The notes beneath the pieces are model-generated. The model did not search any database and was not told the DNA's origin. It was given only the letters and a program-made list of their open reading frames with translations. The translations under genes and the position numbers were made by a program. From Xiheimicrobium sp052034585 (GTDB lineage: Bacteria > Myxococcota > Myxococcia > Myxococcales > Myxococcaceae), in the NCBI GenBank assembly GCA_052034585.1, contig JBPOIJ010000008.1:62001-126000 (forward strand): a stretch of DNA of 64,000 bases. The letters are read 5' to 3'. Positions 42,688-50,864 of the stretch are shown here, in pieces; the first letter of the stretch is position 1, and every line of letters begins with the position of its first letter.

Positions 42688-43821
42688 CCACCACTGCGGG
42701 CCGTACTCGGCGGAGGGATGCTCGGTGAGCCGCTGAGGCTCCTTGCCGTTCGCGCGCATCACCCACACGTCGGCGTTCCCAGCGCGATCCGACACGAACG
42801 CGATGAAGCGACCGTCGGGGCTCGGTCGAGGGAGCTGGTCGGAGGCTTCGCTCTCCATCGTCCACTTCACTGCCCGACTCGCGACCTCCACGAGCACGAT
42901 CCTCGAGCGGTTTCGGCTGCGAATCGTCACCAGAATCGAGGCGCCGTCGGGCATCCACACCGGGTCGCCCTCGGTGTCTTCGCCGGCGCGCGGCTCCTTC
43001 ATCAAGCGCTCGAGGCGTCGCCCGTCGAGCCCCTCGACGAAGATCCGATCGGTGCCTTCCCGGTTCGAGACGAAGGCGAAGCGTCTTCCATCGGGGCTCG
43101 GCACTGCGCCGAAGTCTTCGAGGTGAAAGGCGGTGAGCGGCGTGGGCGCACCCCCGTCGAGCGAGGAGAGGTAGATTTCGGGGTCACCGGTCGACGAATT
43201 GGTGAAGAGCACCCGCCCATCGCGGCTCAACGCCGGTTGAAACGAGCCGCTGGTGCCGAGGTCGGGAAGGGGGCGGGGGAGGGCGCCCGAAGCGGTCCAC
43301 TCCAGCACTGCGAGGCTCGAGGCGTGGGTGAGCGACGACTCGAAGACGAGCAGGCGCTCATCGGGTGACAGCTGCGCGGCGTGAGCCCGGTCCATCGGCG
43401 CAGTGAGCTCGCGAACCCCGCCATCTTCCAGATCGACGCCGACCAACTGCTCCGCAGGCCCTTCGACTCTCGAGACGATCGCGACCCGGGTCGTGCGAGC
43501 GATGGCTTGAAGATGATGCGCTCCGGGCTCGAGGGTGAGCGCGCGTTCTTCACGGCCATCGAGGCGATGCAGCTGAGGTCGTCCGGAGCGCTCCGAGGTG
43601 AAGGCCACCGCCAGGCCCGCGTCCGCGATCTCAGCCCACAGCCCGGACGAGGCGCGGGACGCTCGAAAGGCGATCGGAGGTGGAGCCGGCTGGGGCGTGC
43701 CCGCGTCGACTGGAACCGGCGCCGGCGAACGCGCCCGACAGGCGAGCAGCAGGGTGACGATCCCGAACACTGCAGTCGCTCGCCACCTGAGCCACCTCAT
43801 CGGTCGACGCTGGTAGCGCAT
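42673..43821 (-). CDS. TolB-like beta-propeller lipoprotein (PD40 repeats)
   Basis: The protein has 382 residues from ATG 43821, which has GAGG seven bases upstream; a second ATG at 43800 also leads to the signal peptide. Lipobox TLLLAC. The mature part consists of WD40-like PD40 repeats with the phrases LSPDERLLVFES, LSRDGRVLFTNSSTGDPEIYLSSLDGG, SPDGRRFAFVSNREGTDRIFVEGLDG, MPDGASILVTIRSRNRSRIVLVE and PSPDGRFIAFVSDRAGNADVWVMRANG, giving a six-bladed propeller of the TolB C-terminal type. It lacks the TolB N-terminal domain. The role is unknown. It converges on the M23 peptidase gene with overlapping 3' ends. Confidence 0.85.
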   Translation of the reverse strand: MRYQRRPMRWLRWRATAVFGIVTLLLACRARSPAPVPVDAGTPQPAPPPIAFRASRASSGLWAEIADAGLAVAFTSERSGRPQLHRLDGREERALTLEPGAHHLQAIARTTRVAIVSRVEGPAEQLVGVDLEDGGVRELTAPMDRAHAAQLSPDERLLVFESSLTHASSLAVLEWTASGALPRPLPDLGTSGSFQPALSRDGRVLFTNSSTGDPEIYLSSLDGGAPTPLTAFHLEDFGAVPSPDGRRFAFVSNREGTDRIFVEGLDGRRLERLMKEPRAGEDTEGDPVWMPDGASILVTIRSRNRSRIVLVEVASRAVKWTMESEASDQLPRPSPDGRFIAFVSDRAGNADVWVMRANGKEPQRLTEHPSAEYGPQWWSPSR

Positions 43822-43863
43822 CCCACGTCCTCGAGAGCGAAATTCCATCGACGGAGCGTTGCC

Positions 43864-43898
43864 GTGCAAGGCGCTGCACACGTCGCCGGTGCTTGCAC
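43864..43898. repeat. Spaced inverted repeat in the divergent region before the small membrane protein gene
   Basis: GTGCAAG (43864-43870) and CTTGCAC (43892-43898) are perfect 7-bp complements with 21 nt between. The element lies in the 137 bp between the divergent TolB-like gene (start 43821) and the small membrane protein gene (start 43959), so it may be a regulator site for either. Confidence 0.35.
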
Positions 43899-43958
43899 AG
43901 TCGAGGAGCCGCCGTCCCTCGGAGTGCGCTCGGCACCAGCCCTGCACGACGCCCCGGC

Positions 43959-44414
43959 ATGCACACTTCAACACTCCGCGCGTTGCTGGCTCCAGTCGTC
44001 CTCTTCTCCTTCACCGTCTCGGCCGCCGAGGTTCGCCGGCCCTCCGACGAGCCGACGAAGGTTCCGTTGGTGGTGGGAGGACTCTTCCTCGGCGTCGCAG
44101 GGGTGAGTGGCGCCATCGTTCTCGGACAGGCGCTTCAGCACGCGGGCGGGTGTTCTGCAGCGGCAGCGGTCGGTCGATTCCTCGGCGGAGGGGGCTGCGA
44201 CGCCTTCGTCGCTGGTCCGCTCGGCTTGGTCTCGCTCTCGGCGCTCGCCCTCTCCGGGGTGATGTTCGTGCTGCAGTACGCGCTCTCGACCCCGCCTCCG
44301 AGGCCCGCGCTGCCAGCGCTGCCGACCGACTCCGAGCACCGTCGATCCGCCGCTCCGTCTTCGAGCGTCAGACCGTTCGCGCGCACCGACGTGGGGTTCG
44401 GCATCGACTTCTGA
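43959..44414 (+). CDS. Small membrane protein of unknown function
   Basis: The protein has about 151 residues from ATG 43959. A signal-like N-terminus (LRALLAPVVLFSFTVSAAE) is followed by a first membrane helix (PLVVGGLFLGVAGVSGAIVLGQAL) and a second (AGPLGLVSLSALALSGVMFVLQYAL). Two cysteines (GGCSAAA, GGGCDAF) lie in the Gly-rich loop between the helices and may pair. The C-terminus is Pro-rich and ends in VGFGIDF, with a terminal Phe. No ribosome binding site stands out, so the start is uncertain. I recognise no family. Confidence 0.6.
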   Translation: MHTSTLRALLAPVVLFSFTVSAAEVRRPSDEPTKVPLVVGGLFLGVAGVSGAIVLGQALQHAGGCSAAAAVGRFLGGGGCDAFVAGPLGLVSLSALALSGVMFVLQYALSTPPPRPALPALPTDSEHRRSAAPSSSVRPFARTDVGFGIDF

Positions 44415-44478
44415 CGAACACCGGCTCCACGTCTCAGGTCGAGTTCCTACGGCGCGACTCGAGCGGCCAGGCGACGCC

Positions 44479-46113
44479 TCACTTCACCCGCACCGCATCG
44501 GCGACGACGACCTTCCCCGTCGCCGCCCAGCGCGAGAGGACGATCTTGTTCCACCCAGCGGTGAAGTTGAACCGGCCGACGGCGTTCCACTTCCCGCCGT
44601 TCTTCGACTGATCGACCGCGCCCTCGCCCACCTTCTGCCCCTGGGCGTTGAAGGCCACGAAGGTCGCCTCCGCCGAACGATCGGTCGCCGCCGTCCACCA
44701 GGCCTCGATGCTGCGTGCTCCCGCGGCGTCGAGCTTGAAGAAGAAGGCCGCACCGTCGCTCACCGGAGCGGTCGAGGCGTACCAGTAGCCGCTGCCGTAG
44801 TAGCCGGCCACGTTCGTCGAGCTCTTCCAGTTCGCCGAGAGCTGGATGTAACCCTTCGCCTGGTTGTTGTTCGCGTTGTTGCTGTCGATGGTGATGGCCG
44901 CCGGCGTCGGGGTGGGGGTCGGCGTCGGCGTCGGAGTGGGCGTCGGCGTCGGCGTGCTGCAAGCCGAGTTCACCTTGGCGAGGTACGAGGTCCACGGCCA
45001 GTTGCGGCCCGGGTCGGTGCGGTTCCACGGCTGCAGCTGGCCGTGGCCGACGATGTGGAAGCGGTCGCGCGGAATGCCGTGGTCCTTGCTGATGTCGCAG
45101 ACCAGCTGCGCCGAGGCGTCGATCTGCGCGGCCGGCCACGACGACTGGCTCGCGAACCCCGCGTGCTCGATGCCGATGGTGAAGTTGTTCGAGCCGACGC
45201 CGTTCAGGTTGCAGAACTTCCCCGAGTTGTTGTTGCAGTCGTAGTTGGCGGCGATGTGCCAGGCCTTCGACGACTCGCGCACGAGCTGGCTCACTTCACG
45301 GCCGTCGCTCGAGACGACGTAGTGCGCCGACGCCTGCGCCGCGGTGTTCTGGAGCCAGCTGTAGCAGCTCGTGTACGCGCCCTCGCAGGTGTGGATGATC
45401 ACCATCGAGATGGCGTTCGATCGCGTCGAGAAGTTCGGCGAAGGCCGCCACACCCCTCGCTCGTAGTCCGGCGCACGAGAGAGACCTTGCGAGGCGGTCG
45501 CCACTTCGCCCACCGCCGCTTCGATCTCGAGCGCTTGTCCGTTCGCCGCCATCACCTCACCGAGGCTGCCGACCCCTTCGGAGAGCGCGCCGAAGACCTC
45601 GCCCTTCACGAAGTGCTGCCGCGCCTGGAAGTCCTCGATGCGCGAGTAGCCGGCCACCACCGGCACCCAGCTCATCAGCTTGGCGCGATCGATGTTCTGC
45701 CCCTGCGCCTCCGCGTTCAGCCAGGCAGCCGCCGCCCGCACGTTCGCGGTCGCGTCGGTCTTCACCACGTCGACCGACACGTTCGCCAGCTCCGCGCCCC
45801 TGGTGAGCACCGCGCCGCCGAGCCCCATCACTCCGAAGGCGTCAGGCGCGTTGTCGAAGTCGACGTCCGAGGCCACCATCTCGTAGCGGCTCGACGCCCA
45901 GGCCATCGCCTTGAGGAGCGCGGGCGGCACGCTGAACTCCGAGCCCGCGGCCTGGAAGATCGGGTCGAGCGTCGGCGAGGCCCGAAGGTTCGCCTCTTCA
46001 CTCCAGCCGACCTCCCGATCGGGTTGGTCTTGATCGACGACGCTCTGGATCCCCGCCGTCCCCGTTCCGCAGGCCGTCGCCATCAGCGCGCCCAACACGA
46101 TTGTCCGATTCAT
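44479..46113 (-). CDS. Modular N-acetylmuramoyl-L-alanine amidase with (TP)9 linker and golvesin-like C-terminal domain
   Basis: The protein has 544 residues from ATG 46113 (AAGGGA upstream). The signal peptide ends in a lipobox-like MATACG. Domain 1 (about 45-180) looks like an inactive lysozyme-fold module (SVPPALLKAMAWASSRYEMV...AFGVMGLGG). Domain 2 (about 225-385) is Amidase_2 with zinc ligands H241 (IIHTCEGA), H357 (VGHGQL) and D367 (TDPGRNW); it cuts the lactyl-peptide bond of peptidoglycan. A pure Thr-Pro linker (387-404) leads to a golvesin C-terminal-like domain (YYGSGYWYASTAP...WNKIVLSRWAATGKVVVADAVRV), a carbohydrate-binding-like beta sandwich. The enzyme is probably exported and acts on the cell's own or prey walls. 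Two inverted repeats lie upstream. Confidence 0.9.
   Translation of the reverse strand: MNRTIVLGALMATACGTGTAGIQSVVDQDQPDREVGWSEEANLRASPTLDPIFQAAGSEFSVPPALLKAMAWASSRYEMVASDVDFDNAPDAFGVMGLGGAVLTRGAELANVSVDVVKTDATANVRAAAAWLNAEAQGQNIDRAKLMSWVPVVAGYSRIEDFQARQHFVKGEVFGALSEGVGSLGEVMAANGQALEIEAAVGEVATASQGLSRAPDYERGVWRPSPNFSTRSNAISMVIIHTCEGAYTSCYSWLQNTAAQASAHYVVSSDGREVSQLVRESSKAWHIAANYDCNNNSGKFCNLNGVGSNNFTIGIEHAGFASQSSWPAAQIDASAQLVCDISKDHGIPRDRFHIVGHGQLQPWNRTDPGRNWPWTSYLAKVNSACSTPTPTPTPTPTPTPTPTPAAITIDSNNANNNQAKGYIQLSANWKSSTNVAGYYGSGYWYASTAPVSDGAAFFFKLDAAGARSIEAWWTAATDRSAEATFVAFNAQGQKVGEGAVDQSKNGGKWNAVGRFNFTAGWNKIVLSRWAATGKVVVADAVRVK
44902..44955 (-). repeat. Hexanucleotide repeat encoding the (Thr-Pro)9 linker
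   Basis: Nine copies of a 6-bp unit (GGCGTC-type on the plus strand, with third-position variants) encode alternating Thr and Pro between the amidase domain and the golvesin-like domain. Copy number changes would alter linker length in frame. Confidence 0.8.
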
Positions 46114-46135
46114 GGTCAGTCCCTTTTGTGGCTGA

Positions 46136-46155
46136 GTGAAACGCGGGGGTTTCAC
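46136..46155. promoter_or_regulatory. Perfect 7-bp inverted repeat in the amidase leader
   Basis: GTGAAAC (46136-46142) and GTTTCAC (46149-46155) with a 6-nt loop lie 23-42 nt upstream of the amidase start at 46113. This could be a leader hairpin or an operator near the ribosome binding site. Confidence 0.45.
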
Positions 46156-46194
46156 AGTGTTCTCAAGGAGATAGAGCAGGCGCCGAGCCAACCT

Positions 46195-46226
46195 ATCGGC
46201 CGAATGGTTTCGCGGGTTCGGCCGAT
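46195..46226. promoter_or_regulatory. Perfect 10-bp inverted repeat upstream of the amidase gene
   Basis: ATCGGCCGAA (46195-46204) and TTCGGCCGAT (46217-46226) are exact complements with a 12-nt spacer, 82-113 bp upstream of the amidase start. Each arm itself contains the palindrome CGGCCG. It lies in the 277-bp region between the amidase and the divergent lipoprotein gene and is a candidate regulator site. Confidence 0.5.
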
Positions 46227-46390
46227 CGCCAGCTCGTGATCGTCCGAACACCGAGCACCACACTGGCCGAGTTTTGGTGAGTCGAGCGGCCGCACGATGT
46301 CAGGACGGCTGACAACGTTTCAGGTCGCGCCACCAAGCGTCACCCATGCGCGACAGGGGCAGGCTCGGCGAAGTCGGCTAAACAGCCGGC

Positions 46391-47581
46391 GTGCGTTGGC
46401 GACTCGCCCTCCTCGTGCTGGTGGCCGCGTGCTTCAAGGCGAAGCCGCCCCCCAAGAAGGTCGAGCCGCCGCCGCCTCCCGATCCAGCCCAGGAAGTGCG
46501 CGAGCTGGTGAAGAGCGTCTATTCGACCCTCGAGACGGGCGACCCGGATCCGGCCAAGCCGCTCCTCGCTCCCGACGTGATGGTCTTCGGCCTGGCGCCG
46601 AGCGACACCTACGCGCAGCGCGATCCGGTGATCAACCTGGCTCGCCAGGAGCTGCTCTCCATCGGCCTCGGCACCGAGACGATGCACGTGCGCTCGAGCC
46701 GGGTGGACGTGGGCGTCGGCGCGTCGGGCCAGTCCGCCTGGTTCTGGGATCTGCCGCGCGTCGACTACGAGAAGAAGGGGAAGACGACGAGCTGGCTCGC
46801 GCGGGTGAGTGGGCACGCGGTGAAGACGGAGGGCGGCTGGATCATCGACGCGGTGCACCTGAGCCTCGGAGTGCCCGACGAGAAGGTGTACGCGCCCGAC
46901 GCGGCGAAGAAGTACCTGCCCCCGGGCGACGTGCTGGCCGAGCGCGGGCCCGACAGTGACGAGCTGGTCGGCTTGTCGCGCCGAATCCTCGACGACATCG
47001 GCGTGAAGGTGGAGCGCTTGTCAGAGCGCTCCGAGGTCGCCCTCATCGGCACGAGCCCCACCGAGCTGCTCGAGGGCGGCAAGGCCATCAAGGACTTGGT
47101 GAAGCCGCAGCTCGCCGAGCTCAAGAAGGCGGCGTTCAACTACAAGGTTGACGGCCCGATTCGGTCGCGGCTCTCGCCCTCGAAGGACACTGGCTGGGTC
47201 GCCGCGACCGTCGTGCTGCGAACGGGCACTGGCAAGAAGCAGCAGACGCTGCCACCGTTCCGCGTGCTCTGGGTCTTCGCGGAAGAGAAGGGGCTCTGGA
47301 ACCTGGTGACCGAGCACCAGTCGCTCGCCCTCAAGCAGGAGCTCCGCGGCCCGACCTCGGAAGAGGCGCTCGCCGAGTACGACAAGCTCGACGCGATCCG
47401 CACGGCGCGCAACGCGAAGCCCGCCGCCCGAGACGCAGGTGTCGCCGTTCCGGTGAGCGACGCTGGCGCCGCCCAGCCCGACCCGAAGCGCGCGCCCACC
47501 CCGACGCCGCCCGGCTCCACCAAGCCAGCCGGAGGTCGAGTCATCGCCGCGAACGACGGCGGCTTCGGCACCTTCGACTGA
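46391..47581 (+). CDS. Lipoprotein with SnoaL-like domain
   Basis: The protein has 396 residues. The GTG at 46391 creates a signal peptide and lipobox (LVAAC, Cys about 14). After a Lys/Pro-rich stretch, residues about 35-170 resemble a SnoaL/NTF2-like ketosteroid-isomerase fold (VRELVKSVYSTLETGDPDPAKPLLAPDVMVFG...GWIIDAVHLSLG). A second, similar alpha/beta region (about 195-320) contains AAFNYKVDGPIRSRLSPSKDTGWVAATVVLR and may be a diverged duplicate of the first. The C-terminal ~60 residues are Pro/Ala-rich and disordered. No ribosome binding site is visible. The gene converges on the M36-type protease gene with a 10-bp gap. Confidence 0.75.
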   Translation: MRWRLALLVLVAACFKAKPPPKKVEPPPPPDPAQEVRELVKSVYSTLETGDPDPAKPLLAPDVMVFGLAPSDTYAQRDPVINLARQELLSIGLGTETMHVRSSRVDVGVGASGQSAWFWDLPRVDYEKKGKTTSWLARVSGHAVKTEGGWIIDAVHLSLGVPDEKVYAPDAAKKYLPPGDVLAERGPDSDELVGLSRRILDDIGVKVERLSERSEVALIGTSPTELLEGGKAIKDLVKPQLAELKKAAFNYKVDGPIRSRLSPSKDTGWVAATVVLRTGTGKKQQTLPPFRVLWVFAEEKGLWNLVTEHQSLALKQELRGPTSEEALAEYDKLDAIRTARNAKPAARDAGVAVPVSDAGAAQPDPKRAPTPTPPGSTKPAGGRVIAANDGGFGTFD

Positions 47582-47591
47582 AGCGGCGACG

Positions 47592-50213
47592 TCAGCGCCG
47601 GAGCCGCCGGCCCACCCCGACGAGCGCGAGGAGCGAGAGCAACGCGCCGCCCTCCAGGCTGCTGCACCCGCAGCCTTGCGTCGCTGCCGGCTGGGTGACG
47701 ACGCCCGCGGCTGGCAGCTTCTTGGTGTCTTCGCCCGCCGTGCCCGCGTCCATCTCCATCATCCCCGCGTCCATCGGCGGAACGCCGGCGTCGGGCACCG
47801 GGAACATGCAGTTCACCAAGGGCTCGGCTTCGACCTGGAGATCCTGAATCGTCGCCCCACCACCTCGGTTGGCGATCGCCACGTGCACGTCCGAGGTCGC
47901 GCCGCACGGGACGCGCACGTCGACGAAGGCATCGAGCACTCCGTTCGCGGCTTGGGCGGTCGCCGACGTCGCAGCGGTGTCGGCGGCGATCTGACTGCCG
48001 GTTCGAGTGAAGGTGATCGGCCCACTGCCCTTGGTGAAGACGGTGAGGGCCGGCGCCGCGCCACCACCGAACCCGCCACCCTGCTGCCGGCCGCGCAAGT
48101 GAATGCGCTGCGCCCCGTTCGGCACGCTGATCTTGAACTGGAACGGACCGGGAATGATGGTGCCCCGGAGTGCGCTGGGCGCCGCTGGCGTCGCGAAGTA
48201 CGGGCGCGGCTGGGTCGCGTTCGTGACGTCGAGCACCTTGGAGCAGCCGATCACTCCCTTCGCGGTGAACGTCTGGGTCATCGCCATGCCCGCGGGAGCG
48301 CCGAAGGCGGTGGCGACCCGCATCGCCATCACGTTCGCCACCGAGGCGAAGTCGGCGTTGGGCGCGAGCGAGACGAGCATCGCGTAGAACGCCGCGTCGT
48401 AGGTCGCGCCGTTGTCGGTCCCCAGGTTGGCGCGGCGCCCCGTCCAGAGCGCGGCCGAGACGTGCTGGCTGTCCTCGTGCACCTCACCCCAGAGCACGTC
48501 GGGGCAGGTGAGCGTGTTGTCGAGCGAGCGCAAGTAGCTGTCCTGCCGAACGCCGGTCATCGCGCTCGCCGGAATCGCGCGAGGCCCGAAGTAGGGGCCG
48601 ACCTCGGCGAGGTTTCCGAACGCGCCGGAGATGTAGTCGGCGAGCCCTTCGTGGAGCGCCCCGCCTTCGTTGTTCGCCGAGCGGTTGTCGAGCGCGATGT
48701 CTTCGAAGGTGAGCGCGGCGGTCGCGTAGATCACTCCATGGCCGAACTCGTGCCAGAGCACGGTCGCGTCATAGGCCGCGTCTGCGGCGTTGCCCTGGAA
48801 GATGACGAGCGTGTCGACGCCGGTGGTGAGCCCGGGGATCGGCAGCTGCGCGAACTGCTCGACCGGCATGAAGGCCGCGTTGTCGATGCGCCCGAACGCC
48901 TTCACCTTGCAGATGCCCGTGTTCGAGCCGAGCGGTGGCGGCAGACACGCCGGGATTCCCTCGATGTCGGCCAGGTTCTGGAAGCTCGGCGTCACCACGT
49001 TCGCGAGCACCGCCGGCTTGCGCGCCGGCGTTCGCCGCTCGTCGCGCATCAGGAAGGGCCCGATCGCCGGCTGCTGGTTGGGGAACACCGTTGGGGCACG
49101 CACCGACAGCCCGCGCACCCAGTCGTAGATGCGGTTGACGTGGTAGAACGAGTGCACGTGCGCGAAGGTGTCCGAGTTCGCCGGATCGTTCGGCTCGACC
49201 ACCATCGCGTTCGCCGGCGGATCGACGGGCTGGTAGCGATAGCTGCCCTCGGTGCGCTGGTTCGTCGCCTGGTTCACCCGGTCACACACCGGAATGTCGA
49301 GGTTGAGCATGAAGCCCATGAAGCTCGTCGGCCCCGCGACGCGGCGGGGACCTGCGTCGGGCACGCAGCCGATGTTCGTGCAGCAGTTGTAGGAGGTGAG
49401 CTGATCGCCGCAGAGGACTCCGGCGTCGTTGTCACGCGTCTCGAAGCCACCGTCTGGCAGGTAGATCTCGCAGCTCGGTCCCACGTACGAGCCTCCGTCC
49501 GCGTGGGTGAGCGCGGCGACGACGGTCGGGGTCGCTCCGACGCCGGCGTCACGGCCACCGGGCGACACCGGGTAGACGTTGGCGTCGTTCTCCGCGTGGT
49601 GCATGCGGTTCTGGACGAAGAGGACTTCGCCGGTGATGGCGTCGAGGCCGACGAACCAGTTCTTGGTGCGATCGTACGAGCCGACGTGCACCAACCAGCC
49701 CGCGTGCAGCTCGTCGCTCACCGCGAAGTAGAAGGCCTTGGCGCCGCCGTACGCCCGCGAGGGGTCTTCCTTCACCAGCGCCGGAAACGGCACCTGCTTC
49801 GCCGCCAGTGACAGGGCCGCCGCTTCGCTCATCGTCGCGTCGCTGCGCACCGGCCGCGTGCCGACGAGGCTCGAGGCTGCCTGAACCACCCGCGCCCGCT
49901 CGTCCACGGTGACGACGAGCTTCGCCTGATAGACCTCGAGGCCGTTCAGCTCCTGGAGGTAGTGGAGGCTCGCGCCGAACTTGGTCGCGAAGCCCACGTC
50001 GAACCGAAGGCTCGAGTTCGGGTGCAGGCCATAGTGCTCACGCTTTCCGAGCGCCCAGGCCTTGGCGGAGATCGAGAGGTCTCCAGGCAGCGGCTCTGAC
50101 AGCAGCCCGAGCTCGAGCGTGGGCGCGCTCTGCGGTGAGGGTCGGAGATCGTGAGTGACGGTGGGGACGAAGACGTTCGCAGCGGTGACGCTGGCGACGA
50201 TGATGGTGAGCAT
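47592..50213 (-). CDS. M36 (fungalysin)-type metalloprotease with MYXO-CTERM-like tail
   Basis: The protein has 873 residues from ATG 50213 (GAAGGA upstream). The signal peptide is short. An FTP/PepSY-like propeptide (about 40-190) contains ELNGLEVYQAKLVVTVDERARVV and WLVHVGSYDRTKNWFVGLDAITGEVL. The catalytic domain carries HEFGH (residues 488-492) and, about 30 residues later, NEGGALHEGLADY, the downstream Glu-containing helix of the gluzincin M36 family. A C-terminal beta domain follows. The last ~30 residues read GCGCSS, a hydrophobic helix, then RRLRR, which is the MYXO-CTERM surface-sorting signature. It is therefore probably a secreted protease retained at the cell surface. It is divergent from the ferredoxin gene. 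Confidence 0.9.
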   Translation of the reverse strand: MLTIIVASVTAANVFVPTVTHDLRPSPQSAPTLELGLLSEPLPGDLSISAKAWALGKREHYGLHPNSSLRFDVGFATKFGASLHYLQELNGLEVYQAKLVVTVDERARVVQAASSLVGTRPVRSDATMSEAAALSLAAKQVPFPALVKEDPSRAYGGAKAFYFAVSDELHAGWLVHVGSYDRTKNWFVGLDAITGEVLFVQNRMHHAENDANVYPVSPGGRDAGVGATPTVVAALTHADGGSYVGPSCEIYLPDGGFETRDNDAGVLCGDQLTSYNCCTNIGCVPDAGPRRVAGPTSFMGFMLNLDIPVCDRVNQATNQRTEGSYRYQPVDPPANAMVVEPNDPANSDTFAHVHSFYHVNRIYDWVRGLSVRAPTVFPNQQPAIGPFLMRDERRTPARKPAVLANVVTPSFQNLADIEGIPACLPPPLGSNTGICKVKAFGRIDNAAFMPVEQFAQLPIPGLTTGVDTLVIFQGNAADAAYDATVLWHEFGHGVIYATAALTFEDIALDNRSANNEGGALHEGLADYISGAFGNLAEVGPYFGPRAIPASAMTGVRQDSYLRSLDNTLTCPDVLWGEVHEDSQHVSAALWTGRRANLGTDNGATYDAAFYAMLVSLAPNADFASVANVMAMRVATAFGAPAGMAMTQTFTAKGVIGCSKVLDVTNATQPRPYFATPAAPSALRGTIIPGPFQFKISVPNGAQRIHLRGRQQGGGFGGGAAPALTVFTKGSGPITFTRTGSQIAADTAATSATAQAANGVLDAFVDVRVPCGATSDVHVAIANRGGGATIQDLQVEAEPLVNCMFPVPDAGVPPMDAGMMEMDAGTAGEDTKKLPAAGVVTQPAATQGCGCSSLEGGALLSLLALVGVGRRLRR

Positions 50214-50516
50214 CGGCGTTCCTTCGAGAGCTCCCGGCCGGAGCCCTTCACAGGTGCGGGGGCACCCTGAGGCGGGCGCACACTACCTTTCCTTTCGACG
50301 ACGGAAAGCAATTGCGGAAACGGTTGGGTGGCGCTCTCTCAGGCGCTGAGAAACCACTGCGGCTCGAGCCGCGTTCGCGCTCGAGGGTGGGGGCGGTGAC
50401 GCGCAGGCTCGCGGCCGGTGTCGCGCTGAAATTTGCGGGGCAACTGGCGAAGGAGCGAGGTACAAGCCGCGACGTCCGAACGTGCCGTTCGAAGACTGGA
50501 GAACAAGGAGTCCACC
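50214..50516. other. 303-bp divergent intergenic region without a gene
   Basis: This region separates the M36 protease gene (minus) from the ferredoxin gene (plus). It contains a short inverted repeat, CTTTCC (about 50286) and GGAAAG ten bases on, and an AAGGAG ribosome binding site just before 50517. I see no convincing open frame, RNA gene or promoter boxes. Confidence 0.5.
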
Positions 50517-50852
50517 GTGGCCTACGTCGTCGCCGAGCCGTGCATCAAGTGCAAGTACACCGACTGTGTCGAGGTCTGCCCCGTCAACTGCTTCTACGAG
50601 GGCGCCAACTTCCTCGCCATTCACCCTGACGAGTGCATCGACTGCGGCGCCTGTGAGCCGGTGTGCCCGACGAAGGCGATCTTCCCGGAGAGCGACCTCC
50701 CCGAGAAGTGGAAGGAGTTCAAGGCGCTCAACGCCGATCTCTCCACCAAGTGGCCAGTCATCAACACCAAGAAGGCGCCGCTGCCCGAGGCCGAGCAGTT
50801 CAAGGACAAGGACGGCAAGCGCGCGATGCTCGATCTCTCGCCCGGCAAGTGA
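50517..50852 (+). CDS. fdxA: FdxA-type 7Fe ferredoxin
   Basis: The protein has 111 residues from GTG 50517, with AAGGAG six bases upstream; the longer open frame upstream is rejected. The first cluster region is CIKCKYTDCVEVCPVNCF and the second is CIDCGACEPVCPTKAIF, the exact Cys spacing of the [3Fe-4S][4Fe-4S] ferredoxins of the FdxA family (Azotobacter FdI type). The length of about 110 residues is also typical, with a C-terminal extension (EKWKEFKALNADLSTKWP...). It is a soluble electron carrier. The region upstream is shared with the divergent M36 protease gene. Confidence 0.96.
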   Translation: MAYVVAEPCIKCKYTDCVEVCPVNCFYEGANFLAIHPDECIDCGACEPVCPTKAIFPESDLPEKWKEFKALNADLSTKWPVINTKKAPLPEAEQFKDKDGKRAMLDLSPGK

Positions 50853-50864
50853 GCTGAGCGGAGC

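Noticed and set aside
44902..44955. CRISPR-like short repeat
   Set aside because: Simple in-frame hexanucleotide repeat with no spacers.
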